In this document: one piece after another, positions 1-6,453 of the stretch
How the letters are laid out: each line of letters starts with the position of its first letter
Numbering within the stretch: position 1 is the stretch's first letter
Assembly: GCA_017412265.1 (NCBI GenBank)
Contig: JAFPYK010000267.1
Location: 1 to 8,362 of the forward strand
Reading direction: 5' to 3'
Length of the DNA stretch: 8,362 bases
From: Lachnospiraceae bacterium
Lineage (GTDB): Bacteria > Bacillota > Clostridia > Lachnospirales > Lachnospiraceae
Position numbers and translations under genes: made by a program
Notes under the pieces: model-generated
Database searches by the model: none
Told to the model about the DNA's origin: nothing
Seen by the model: the letters and a program-made list of their open reading frames with translations, nothing else

Positions 1-138
1 GAGATGGGACGTCTCTCTGTTGAGTCTGTCTACACCTTCTTACTTGGCGGCACTGTTGAGAAAGAGCAGCTGATCGAGACTCAGTGGATGGATAAGTCCA
101 ACGCTGAGACCATGAAGAACTACGACTATGACAACTAA
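1..138 (+). CDS. C-terminal end of a probable sugar ABC transporter substrate-binding protein (partial)
   Basis: The reading frame is open from base 1 and closes at the TAA at 136-138, giving 45 residues that end in DKSNAETMKNYDYDN. The piece carries no catalytic motif. Its identity is inferred from context: it lies directly upstream of an RbsA/MglA-type ATPase and an RbsC-type permease on the same strand, the usual order being binding protein, ATPase, permease in many Clostridia. The short acidic, Asn-rich tail, a possible 'leucine-rich helix then threonine/tryptophan strand' pattern, and codon choice like that of the two transporter genes all fit the C-terminus of a periplasmic-binding-protein-like fold. 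In a Gram-positive cell this would be a lipoprotein on the outer face of the membrane. The N-terminus with any lipobox is outside the window, so the call is moderate. Confidence 0.6.
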   Translation, partial: EMGRLSVESVYTFLLGGTVEKEQLIETQWMDKSNAETMKNYDYDN

Positions 139-189
139 TTCCTGAGAGGATTAGAAACTTCATAGGTACGGTTATTCATTAACCTGAAC

Positions 190-238
190 ATTAACGATTC
201 ACGTGCCCCGAGCAATCGGGGCGCAGTGAATCGTTAAT
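190..238 (+). terminator. Strong hairpin after the binding-protein gene; terminator or mRNA-stabilising stem
   Basis: A perfect 13-base outer stem (190-202 with 226-238) encloses a perfect 7-base GC-rich inner stem (205-211 with 216-222) with a GCAA tetraloop. GNRA loops are especially stable. No run of T follows directly (the next bases are TGTATACGGG), so it is a poor classical intrinsic terminator. Such stems after binding-protein genes commonly protect the upstream mRNA from 3' decay and allow partial read-through to the ATPase gene. That role is inferred here. Confidence 0.7.
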
Positions 239-257
239 TGTATACGGGTATTTTATC

Positions 258-282
258 CGGGCCGCAAGGATGCCTGTTTTTT
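258..282 (+). terminator. Weak intrinsic terminator-like element
   Basis: CGGGC (258-262) can pair with GCCTG (272-276), including one G-T wobble, over a 9-base loop, and six T follow immediately (277-282). The stem is short, so termination is probably partial. It could act with the larger stem just upstream to reduce read-through. Confidence 0.35.
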
Positions 283-298
283 ATTGTCTGTAATGGTA

Positions 299-335
299 TC
301 TGACTCTTTTCGAATCAGACATTTTGTGCTATAAT
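299..335 (+). promoter_or_regulatory. Extended -10 promoter with an overlapping inverted repeat, upstream of the ABC ATPase gene
   Basis: A perfect extended -10 element, TG-C-TATAAT, lies at 327-335 (hexamer 330-335). No good -35 hexamer is found at 16-18 bases upstream. Instead that position is covered by an inverted repeat, TCTGACTC (299-306) / GAATCAGA (312-319), with 7 of 8 positions paired. This is what is expected of an activator- or repressor-controlled sigma-A promoter. The transcription start would be near 342, giving a leader of roughly 105 bases. Confidence 0.55.
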
Positions 336-407
336 TATTCCACTAGATAGATCCTCGGTAGACGGATGTAGTATTTTACCATTTGAAATCATTATTATGA
401 TGATAAA

Positions 408-421
408 TGTAACTGTTAACC
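408..421 (+). promoter_or_regulatory. Possible cre-like catabolite control site
   Basis: TGTAACTGTTAACC matches 12 of 14 positions of the CcpA operator consensus TGWAANCGNTNWCA as known from Bacillus; the central C of the CG pair is T. It sits between promoter and start codon of a sugar transporter gene, where CcpA would block elongation. An imperfect dyad (CATTT..ATCAT/ATGAT..AAATG, 380-409) lies just upstream. One short degenerate match is weak evidence. Confidence 0.25.
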
Positions 422-448
422 AAGATTCGATTATGAAGGAAGATTGAA

Positions 449-1954
449 ATGGCAAGTGAGTACATTTTAGAGATGGATCATATTGAGAAGACATTCCCTG
501 GTGTGCATGCCTTAAGCGACGTTCACTTCGACCTGGTAGCCGGCGAGGCTCACGGTCTGGTAGGTGAGAACGGCGCCGGCAAGTCTACACTGATGAAGGT
601 TCTCAATGGTATCTACACGAAGGACTCCGGCTCCATCAAGATTGAGGGCGAGGAAGTCCAGATGCACGGCATCAAGGATGCCATGGATCACGGCATTGCA
701 TTCATCCATCAGGAGATCAGCCTTGTGCCTTACATGACCATCGCGGAGAACATTTTCCTCGGATGTGAGAAGAAGAACGCACTGGGTGTCGATCAGCTTG
801 CAATGAAGCAGGAAGCTCAGAAGATTCTGGACTCCCTGGACATGCCTCTGGATGCAGGTGAGTTTGTGTATCATCTGACCATTGCGCAGCAGCAGATGGT
901 TGAAGTTGCGAAGGCTGTATCGAAGAACGTTAAGATCCTGGTCATGGATGAGCCTACCGCTTCTCTTTCCCTGCGTGAGCAGCAGAGTCTGTACGAGCAG
1001 GTTAAGATGCTGAAGTCCCGCGGCGTGGCGATCATCTACATCTCCCACCGTCTGGAGGAGCTGTGGATCCTCTGCGAGAGATTCACTGTTCTGCGTGATG
1101 GATGTTACGTAGGAACCAGAGATGTTGCTACGGCGACCAATCAGGACGTCGTCAACATGATGGTCGGCCGTGAAGTTGACAACTATTATTCTGAGAGACT
1201 TCACGCGAAACCGGAGGATGTTATTCTTAAGGTCGAGGGCATCACCAGTGACGTTGTCAAGGATGTCAGCTTCGACGTGAGAAAGGGCGAGATCCTCGGA
1301 ATGTCCGGTCTGGTCGGCGCTGGCCGTACCGAGACCATCCTCGCAATCCTGGGCATTGACCGTCGTCTGGGCGGCAAGGTTTATCTGGATGGCGAAGAGG
1401 TTCATTTCCGGAACATGAGCGACGCGATCAAGAAGGGCTTCATGCTCGTTCCTGAGGACCGCCGCGGACAGGGCCTTGTGCTCGGCAATACGGTTGGATT
1501 TAATATCATCCTTCCTTCCCTGAAGAAGATCTATAAGAATCTGACCATCAACTACAAACTGCAGGACGAAATCATCGACACCTATGCAAGCCGCATGAGA
1601 ATCCGTATGTCCAGCGCTGCACAGCGTGCGGGCAACCTCTCCGGTGGTAACCAGCAGAAGGTAGTTCTTGCAAAGTGGCTTTCGATGGCACCGAAGGTGC
1701 TGGTCATGGATGAGCCTACACGTGGTATCGACGTAGGTGCGAAAGCCGAGATTTATGAGTTAATGACAGAGCTTGCGAAGTCGGGCGTGGCAATCATCAT
1801 GATTTCGTCTGACCTTCCTGAGATTCTGAACATGTCCAGTCGTGTCGTAGTTATGTACGAAGGCGAGGTAAAGAAGATCTTTGATACTGCGGAAGAAGAG
1901 CTGACGCAGGAGAAGATTATGACTTATGCTGCAGGTGTAGGAGGAAAAGAATAA
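449..1954 (+). CDS. Sugar ABC transporter ATP-binding protein, double-domain RbsA/MglA type
   Basis: This 501-residue protein powers monosaccharide import at the inner face of the membrane. It has two nucleotide-binding domains in one chain, the usual layout and length of the carbohydrate uptake CUT2 group. Domain 1 has an intact Walker A (GENGAGKST, 39-47), Q-loop (Q88), a degenerate signature (LTIAQQQ, 143-149), Walker B (ILVMDEPTASL, 163-173) and H-loop (H200). Domain 2 has a degenerate Walker A without lysine (GLVGAGRTE, 287-295), a canonical signature (LSGGNQQ, 397-403), Walker B (VLVMDEPTRGID, 417-428) and serine-aspartate where the H-loop histidine would be. This asymmetry is normal in the family. 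The ATG is set by GAAGGAAG at 435-442, six bases upstream. The stop overlaps the permease ATG by one base, so the two are translationally coupled. Ribose, galactose and other substrates are all possible. Confidence 0.95.
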   Translation: MASEYILEMDHIEKTFPGVHALSDVHFDLVAGEAHGLVGENGAGKSTLMKVLNGIYTKDSGSIKIEGEEVQMHGIKDAMDHGIAFIHQEISLVPYMTIAENIFLGCEKKNALGVDQLAMKQEAQKILDSLDMPLDAGEFVYHLTIAQQQMVEVAKAVSKNVKILVMDEPTASLSLREQQSLYEQVKMLKSRGVAIIYISHRLEELWILCERFTVLRDGCYVGTRDVATATNQDVVNMMVGREVDNYYSERLHAKPEDVILKVEGITSDVVKDVSFDVRKGEILGMSGLVGAGRTETILAILGIDRRLGGKVYLDGEEVHFRNMSDAIKKGFMLVPEDRRGQGLVLGNTVGFNIILPSLKKIYKNLTINYKLQDEIIDTYASRMRIRMSSAAQRAGNLSGGNQQKVVLAKWLSMAPKVLVMDEPTRGIDVGAKAEIYELMTELAKSGVAIIMISSDLPEILNMSSRVVVMYEGEVKKIFDTAEEELTQEKIMTYAAGVGGKE

Positions 1955-2967
1955 TGGCTGAGAAGACAACCGTTAAGAAGGGCAACCCTTTTAGCACATT
2001 TTTTAAGAACAACGGTGCTATCCTGATCGGATATGCGCTCCTTGTTCTGGCACTTTGTATCATCACCGGTGATACGTTCATGACCACCAGTAACATCCTG
2101 AACGTCCTTCGTCAGGCCGTACAGAACTCCCTGATGGCTTTCGGTATCACCTTCATTCTGATCAACGGCTGCGTTGACCTGTCCGTTGGTGCGAACTGCG
2201 CAACGACCGGTGTTATCATGGTTCTGTTCCTGAACATGGGCGTTCCGTTTGTTCTCTGCGTACTGATTACCCTGGCCTGCGGTGCTCTGATGGGTCTGTT
2301 CAACGGTTATTTCGTAACCGAGTGGAACCTGATCCCTTACGTTGTAACCCTGGCTTCCCAGAACATCTACCGTGGACTTGGCTACGTTATCTCCGGCGGT
2401 CTTCCCGTCAGAAATACCGACCCGAGCTTCACCTACATTGGTAATGGTTATGTAGGACCGATCCCGTTCCCGATCATCCTGATGCTTTTCTGCTGGATCA
2501 TCTGCTCGATCTTCATGTCCAGAACCGTTACCGGCCGTCATATGTACGCTGTCGGCGGCAACCAGGAAGCTGCTCAGTATTCTGGTATCAACCCGAAGAG
2601 AATTAAGAGGATCGCTTATACGTTCTCTGGTGTTCTTTCCGCAATCGCTGGTATCGTCCTTGCTGCGAAGCTGTTCTCCGGCCAGCCTTCTTCCGGTGTC
2701 GGTTACGAAGGTGACGCGATCGCTTCCAACGTTCTGGGCGGTGTCTCCATGAAGGGTGGTACCGGTACTCATACCGGCGCTCTGATCGGTGCTCTTGTAC
2801 TTGCAACCCTGACCAATGGTTTCAACCTTCTGCAGGTTGACTTCTATTATCAGATGATCGTTAAGGGCTTCGTTATCATCCTGGCTGTTGAAATCGATGT
2901 TCTGAAGAAGGCTGCTGAGGAAGCTAACATCTCCCTCAAGGAGCTGCTCTTCCCGAAGAAGAAATAA
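1954..2967 (+). CDS. Sugar ABC transporter permease, RbsC/MglC type
   Basis: This 337-residue, multi-pass membrane protein forms the channel for the ATPase encoded just before it, probably as a homodimer. After a short Lys-rich cytoplasmic start, hydrophobic segments are seen at about 21-39, 56-72, 82-108, 110-122, 128-147, 171-189, 221-240, 256-266, 275-292 and 303-317. Family motifs are clear: NGCVDLSVG (71-79, usually GGIDLSVG), the cytoplasmic loop TGRHMYAVGGNQEAAQ (193-208) that contacts the ATPase, and GYEGDAIASNVLGGVSMKGG (250-269). Its ATG overlaps the upstream stop (TAATG), with AGGAGG at 1939-1944 inside the ATPase gene. Replacement of the usual GGID by NGCVD may reflect substrate differences but does not identify the sugar. 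A strong terminator follows. Confidence 0.95.
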   Translation: MAEKTTVKKGNPFSTFFKNNGAILIGYALLVLALCIITGDTFMTTSNILNVLRQAVQNSLMAFGITFILINGCVDLSVGANCATTGVIMVLFLNMGVPFVLCVLITLACGALMGLFNGYFVTEWNLIPYVVTLASQNIYRGLGYVISGGLPVRNTDPSFTYIGNGYVGPIPFPIILMLFCWIICSIFMSRTVTGRHMYAVGGNQEAAQYSGINPKRIKRIAYTFSGVLSAIAGIVLAAKLFSGQPSSGVGYEGDAIASNVLGGVSMKGGTGTHTGALIGALVLATLTNGFNLLQVDFYYQMIVKGFVIILAVEIDVLKKAAEEANISLKELLFPKKK

Positions 2968-2994
2968 TCGATCTTCCTATACGAATCGAACAAC

Positions 2995-3037
2995 ACAAAG
3001 AGAAGGGAAATGTATTTACATTTCCCTTCTCTTTTGT
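2995..3037 (+). terminator. Intrinsic terminator of the ABC transporter operon
   Basis: GAGAAGGGAAATGTA (3000-3014) is perfectly complementary to 3017-3031. The pairing extends outward through ACAAA (2995-2999) and TTTTGT (3032-3037) with one bulge. The A-rich left flank and TTTT right flank give a terminator usable from either strand. The spacer is only two bases, so the innermost pairs must open to form a loop. Confidence 0.9.
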
Positions 3038-3060
3038 TATCGTTTAAATGAGAATATGAT
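3034..3060 (+). promoter_or_regulatory. Possible weak promoter for the sugar kinase gene
   Basis: TATGAT at 3055-3060 is one base from the -10 consensus. TTGTTA at 3034-3039 resembles a -35 hexamer (4 of 6) but with a short 15-base spacer, and it overlaps the terminator tail. The kinase gene needs a promoter of its own because a strong terminator separates it from the transporter. No better candidate is seen in 3038-3105. Confidence 0.3.
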
Positions 3061-3119
3061 TGTCTGAGTGTGCGGTTTTTGGCCGCCGCGGCGGGCATGG
3101 ATGATAAGGAGAGTGTGGC

Positions 3120-4082
3120 ATGAATCAGAAGATTTATCCGGAGCTGGACGTCCTGTGCGTCGGCATGATCACTTCGGACGTGATGCTGAAACCGGTGGAC
3201 CCGTCGATTTTTTCGGTCGATAAGACGCACCTGACCAACCTGACGTATTCGGTGGGCGGCGATGCTGCGAACCAGAGCGTGATCTTCGCGAAGCTCGGCA
3301 ACCGGACCGGTATCGCGGCGACTCCCGGAGATGACGACGCGGGTGTCAATGTGACCCGCTACCTGGAGCAGTACGGGGTCAACACGGACAACTGTGTGGT
3401 GATTCCGGGATCGAGAACCCGGACGAGTTTCGTCTTGATCCACAGCGACGGTGAGCGCAATCTGCTGGGCTATACGATCAACTGCGGGAAGCTCTCGAAG
3501 GACGTTCTGGACCTCGGACAGCTGGATCACACGCGCATGATCAGTGTGGGAAGCATTTTCTCGTATGATACGCTGGACGCGTACCTGCCGGAGTACCTGG
3601 CGGAAGCGCAGAAGCGGGGCGTGATCACGGCGGCGGATACGATGAGCAACATGAACCATGTGCCGCTCTCCGACCTGGCGGGCATTCTGGCGCATCTGGA
3701 TTATTTCACGCCGAGCTATGTGGAGGCGCAGGATCTGACGAAGAAGGACGACCCGGATGAGCAGGCGGACGTCTTCTTCTCCATGGGCGTGAAGAATGTG
3801 GTCATCAAGCTGGGAACCGACGGCTGCCTGATCCGCAACGCGAAGGAGCGGTACCATCTGCCGATCATCCCGACCGAGTGCATCGACACGACCGGCGCCG
3901 GTGATAACTTCGTCGCGGGATTCCTGACCGGTATCCTGAAAGGCTGGGATCTGAAGAAGAGCGGAACATTTGCGACCGCGGTGGGAAGCATCGCGATCCG
4001 TGAGGTGGGAGCGAACTCCAGCCTGAAGAATTATGACCAGGTCATCGAGGTCCTGAAAGAGGCCGGAAGATACTGGGAGTGA
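3120..4082 (+). CDS. PfkB-family carbohydrate kinase (ribokinase-like)
   Basis: This 320-residue cytosolic protein is expected to transfer phosphate from ATP to a sugar or nucleoside hydroxyl. The N-terminal substrate motif GGDAANQS (46-53) corresponds to GGKGANQA of ribokinase. The second PfkB signature DTTGAGDNF (256-264) holds the anion hole and the catalytic base Asp262. VVIKLGTDGC (227-236) is the usual strand before it, and FTPSYVEAQDL (196-206) takes the place of the PNxxE region. Length is normal. The ATG is supported by AAGGAG at 3106-3111, eight bases upstream. Lying next to an RbsA/RbsC-type transporter, it probably phosphorylates the imported sugar, but terminators on both sides make it a separate transcription unit. 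The Asp at the second position of GGDAANQ is unlike ribokinase, so the substrate may not be ribose. Codon use is more GC-rich than in the transporter genes. Confidence 0.92.
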   Translation: MNQKIYPELDVLCVGMITSDVMLKPVDPSIFSVDKTHLTNLTYSVGGDAANQSVIFAKLGNRTGIAATPGDDDAGVNVTRYLEQYGVNTDNCVVIPGSRTRTSFVLIHSDGERNLLGYTINCGKLSKDVLDLGQLDHTRMISVGSIFSYDTLDAYLPEYLAEAQKRGVITAADTMSNMNHVPLSDLAGILAHLDYFTPSYVEAQDLTKKDDPDEQADVFFSMGVKNVVIKLGTDGCLIRNAKERYHLPIIPTECIDTTGAGDNFVAGFLTGILKGWDLKKSGTFATAVGSIAIREVGANSSLKNYDQVIEVLKEAGRYWE

Positions 4083-4117
4083 GAATTGCGACGCGCTGCG
4101 TGCGCGGCGGGACATAG

Positions 4118-4151
4118 AAAAGGAAGCAGGTAGTTGCCTGCTTCCTTTTTT
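4118..4151. terminator. Bidirectional intrinsic terminator between convergent genes
   Basis: AGGAAGCAGG (4121-4130) pairs perfectly with CCTGCTTCCT (4137-4146) over a 6-base loop. T follows on the right (to 4151) and AAAA precedes on the left (4118-4121), so both strands end in a T-rich tail. It can close the kinase gene on + and the PrsW-type gene on -, whose stop codon is at 4177-4179. Confidence 0.9.
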
Positions 4152-4176
4152 GTTGGTGAAAATGTGGGCGGCCGGA

Positions 4177-5256
4177 TCATTCGTCGTCGTCCAGGGCCAT
4201 CGTCTCGGCGGCTTTCTCCCAGGCCTGGTCGCGGAAACGATTGATCTGGCGCAGGCCCGCGGAGATCTGGAAGATCAGAAGCGCGAATCCGATGACTGCG
4301 ACCGGCAGATGCACGAAGGTGTAGATGCGGTCCAGGTCAAACGGCCAGGGGAAGCGCCACAGGATCTGGAAGGCCAGGGCGAGCAGCGCAAAGCGCAGGA
4401 AATAAGTGCTCTTTAAGATCTCCGAGGTGACCGAGCGGTCCTGCTTGGCGGCGATGATGCCGGCAGCCGTGAGCGCGCCCCAGGTGGTGTGGCTGCCGAA
4501 GCTGAGGAACCAGCAGGAGAGCAGCTGAGGGCGGAAATAGTTGAGATAGACGCCTCCTTCGCTGTAGACGGACTCGGCGGACAGGTTGAAGAGGAAACCG
4601 ACTTTCTCCAGGATGCAGAATCCGGCGCCGATGCAGGCGCCGATCAGCAGGCCGGTCAGGAGGTGCTTTGCCTTGTGTCGGCGGATGAACCAGAAGATCA
4701 GGAGGCACATCGAGAGCTCTTCCGTGATTCCGGTGACGATGGCTCCGTACCAGGTGTTGGTGAAGAGCTCCGCGGGGAGGAGAAGCCCCAGCACAACCGA
4801 CAGGAGGAGGCTGATGATGCCTCCGACAAAGAGCATGATGAAACTGTCCGTGAGGGAAATGTTCCTGGGGATGTTGCATTCATAGAAGAAGAACAACATG
4901 GTCAGCGGGAACATGCTGACGGCCAGAAGCAGAAGCGTCGCCGTGACGTAGAGGTTGTAGGTCAGGTACAGGAGGCCGTAGGTGAACCAGGCCAGCGCGA
5001 AGATCCAGAGGAACACCCGGGAGTAGAGCCAGGGGCGGGGCCACTGGGGGACCATCGAGCGCTCGTCGGGCACGTGGCCGGCGAGGCCTGCCGTGAGGAC
5101 CTGTTCTTTTTCTTCTTCGGTGTGCTTCTTGAAAATGGCAGAGACGAGGGCGCTGAGACGGATCTTGGCCTTGCCCTCCTCACCCGACATGTGATGTACC
5201 GCGTCGGTGACCGCGGAGGGATCGAGCCTGCGAGGTTCTTGGCTGTTATCGTTCAT
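4177..5256 (-). CDS. PrsW-type intramembrane metalloprotease homologue
   Basis: This 359-residue protein has a hydrophilic, probably cytoplasmic N-terminus (1-78) and about eight hydrophobic segments (roughly 80-97, 103-125, 137-161, 170-191, 198-222, 245-269, 286-301, 312-333), ending in an acidic tail. The three PrsW motif regions are present: TGITEEL (175-181) with Glu179-Glu180, GAGFCILEK (210-218) with Glu217, and SHTTWGAL (255-262) with His256. In this family the Glu and His residues are thought to bind the catalytic metal. PrsW of Bacillus subtilis cuts the anti-sigma factor RsiW. The lysine of the usual EExxK is replaced by methionine. No anti-sigma or sigma factor gene is adjacent. 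The ATG at 5256 is preceded by only a weak AGAAAGAAG purine stretch. It lies 129 bases after the TIR-MORN gene with no promoter visible between, so co-transcription is likely. Confidence 0.85.
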   Translation of the reverse strand: MNDNSQEPRRLDPSAVTDAVHHMSGEEGKAKIRLSALVSAIFKKHTEEEKEQVLTAGLAGHVPDERSMVPQWPRPWLYSRVFLWIFALAWFTYGLLYLTYNLYVTATLLLLAVSMFPLTMLFFFYECNIPRNISLTDSFIMLFVGGIISLLLSVVLGLLLPAELFTNTWYGAIVTGITEELSMCLLIFWFIRRHKAKHLLTGLLIGACIGAGFCILEKVGFLFNLSAESVYSEGGVYLNYFRPQLLSCWFLSFGSHTTWGALTAAGIIAAKQDRSVTSEILKSTYFLRFALLALAFQILWRFPWPFDLDRIYTFVHLPVAVIGFALLIFQISAGLRQINRFRDQAWEKAAETMALDDDE

Positions 5257-5301
5257 GAATTCATCTTCTTTCTGGGTTATTTGGAGGAAAAGGCGACGGC
5301 A

Positions 5302-5393
5302 GGGGACCGCGCCGGGGGATCATGCAGGGGGACCATCCCAGGGGATTGTCCCGGTGGGATCGCGATGAGGGACCGCGCCGGGAGATTACGACA
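5302..5393. repeat. Degenerate 13-bp tandem repeat between the TIR-MORN and PrsW-type genes
   Basis: Units of 13 bases begin at 5302, 5315, 5328, 5341, 5355 and 5368, with one extra base at 5354. A weaker seventh unit at 5381 runs into the end of the TIR-MORN gene. The + strand consensus is about GGGGAYCRYGCCR. The first and sixth units are the closest, sharing GGGACCGCGCCGGG at 5303-5316 and 5369-5382. It fills most of the intergenic gap. The unit is not a multiple of three and no reading frame uses it. Function is unknown; possibilities are a protein-binding array, RNA structure in the operon transcript (for example GGGAC/GTCCC pairings), or neutral slippage. Confidence 0.7.
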
Positions 5394-6396
5394 AGCCGTC
5401 CTTGAGTACCGGGCGGCCGTCGTGCCATTCCGCGTCCAGGACATCGCCGCCGGCGAAGCGGTAGACACCGTGGCCTTCGAAACGGTTGTTCCGGAAACTG
5501 CCCTCATAGACATCGCCGTTGACCAGGGTGTAGCGGCCTTGACCGTGGCGCTTGCCGTCCTTCATCTGGCCTTCGTAGATGTTGCCGCTGGCGTAGACCT
5601 TGCGGACGAGGTCAGGCACAGGGGAGGATGCGGCGCGCGAGGTCTCTTCGGGAGACTGCGGGGCAGGGGACACGTCGCCGGCTGGCTGCGGGGACTGCGG
5701 GGCGGAATCTCCTTCGGCGGCCTTCCGCAGCTGCGGCTGGCCCTTCGGGAGACCATTTGCAAAGCAGTCCTTGTCGATGTTCTCCAGAACCGTGTCGACT
5801 TCCTCGATGCTCGCGAGGGTGATCTTGCTGCCGCCCACGGGCTTCAGGATGTCGTCGAGGATACAGGAGGCGATCTCGCCGCAGTACTCGAGGCGTTCCA
5901 GGCTGTCCGGCAGATAGTAGCGCTCCAGGATCGCCCCGACGTTCAGACAGTCGTAGTCATCCGCGCTCAGCGGCCGGCTGTCCTGGGAGACCACGCCGGT
6001 GATCCACTCCTTGATGCCGAGCCGGGAAGGCGACCAGCTGCGGTCCGCATTGACCGGGATGATCTTGAGGCTGCAGCCGGCGTGCCGGTGCAGGACCTTC
6101 CGGGACTGCTGGGAGAGCGCGAGCTCCGCAAATACGGCTGCACTCGTCAGGGAATCACGGCTGACCATGAAGAGAAGCCCCCGGCAGCCGGGATCGGCCA
6201 TCGCGGCCAGGACATTTTTCTGCCAGTTGCTGCCGACCATGCGGTGGAGTTCCTTGTCGATCCAGAGGTTGCAGCCGAAGCTCTGGAGACGCAGGATGAA
6301 GGGATAGACCCGCTCGGCATCCTGCTTGCTGTAGCTGACGAAGATATATGGTTTTTCTGTGTTGCAGGGCTTGATTGCATCTCTGTCCGTGCTCAT
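5386..6396 (-). CDS. TIR-domain protein with C-terminal MORN repeats
   Basis: Read from the ATG at 6396 the protein has 336 residues. A TIR domain of the bacterial TIR_2 type spans about 15-120: strand A KPYIFVSYS (15-23), FGCNLWIDKEL (40-50) toward the BB loop, FMVSRDSLTS, then AVFAELALS with Glu91 at the position of the catalytic glutamate of TIR NADases. A helical region (about 125-215) and a Pro/Ser/Ala-rich linker with APQSP twice (about 226-262) follow. MORN repeats begin YEGQMKDGKRHGQG (274-287) and YEGSFRNNRFEGHG (297-310), then a partial third (320-330). TIR domains cleave NAD or scaffold signalling; MORN repeats bind lipids or proteins. No signal peptide or membrane segment is seen. 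The frame extends to a GTG at 6468, but that lies inside the promoter, and GGAGGGG at 6404-6410 sits seven bases before the ATG. The PrsW-type gene follows. Whether it is an active NADase is unknown. Confidence 0.88.
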   Translation of the reverse strand: MSTDRDAIKPCNTEKPYIFVSYSKQDAERVYPFILRLQSFGCNLWIDKELHRMVGSNWQKNVLAAMADPGCRGLLFMVSRDSLTSAAVFAELALSQQSRKVLHRHAGCSLKIIPVNADRSWSPSRLGIKEWITGVVSQDSRPLSADDYDCLNVGAILERYYLPDSLERLEYCGEIASCILDDILKPVGGSKITLASIEEVDTVLENIDKDCFANGLPKGQPQLRKAAEGDSAPQSPQPAGDVSPAPQSPEETSRAASSPVPDLVRKVYASGNIYEGQMKDGKRHGQGRYTLVNGDVYEGSFRNNRFEGHGVYRFAGGDVLDAEWHDGRPVLKDGLS

Positions 6397-6403
6397 GCTG
6401 CGA

Positions 6404-6410
6404 CCCCTCC
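6404..6410 (-). promoter_or_regulatory. Ribosome binding site that fixes the TIR-MORN start
   Basis: On the minus strand this reads GGAGGGG, seven bases before the ATG at 6396. It decides against the upstream in-frame GTG at 6468, which has no Shine-Dalgarno sequence and lies upstream of the predicted transcription start. Confidence 0.85.
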
Positions 6411-6453
6411 GGGAGCCCGCGCCGATCAAAGAGACGCGGTTATTCTTGTTATT

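Larger units (their letters stand above)
139..448 (+). other. Intergenic region between binding-protein gene and transporter ATPase gene
   Basis: This 310-base gap has no credible gene. It holds, in order, a small hairpin across the upstream stop codon (135-154, stem CTAATTCCT/AGGATTAG with one bulged T), a long hairpin (190-238), a weak terminator-like element (258-282), a dyad followed by an extended -10 promoter (299-335), a leader with an imperfect dyad at 380-409, a cre-like site at 408-421, and the ribosome binding site of the ATPase gene (435-442). The layout suggests that the binding protein and the membrane components are expressed at different levels. Confidence 0.7.

Noticed and set aside
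512..1405. A 297-codon open frame on - opposite the ABC ATPase
   Set aside because: The + strand carries all ABC motifs in order; the antisense frame has none.
3083..3094. Perfect 12-base palindrome CCGCCGCGGCGG upstream of the kinase ribosome binding site
   Set aside because: Self-complementary GC runs are common in such DNA; no loop or spacing suggests an operator or hairpin of known type.
2850..4115. A 421-codon open frame on - opposite the sugar kinase
   Set aside because: It runs through a strong terminator and shows no motif; the + strand encodes a clear PfkB kinase with a ribosome binding site.
5302..5345. G-quadruplex formed by the four phased GGGG tracts on +
   Set aside because: Loops would be about nine bases each, longer than stable quadruplexes usually have; possible but not supported enough to list.
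5302..5393. CRISPR array
   Set aside because: The 13-base units are contiguous, too short and degenerate, with no unique spacers of normal size and no cas genes.
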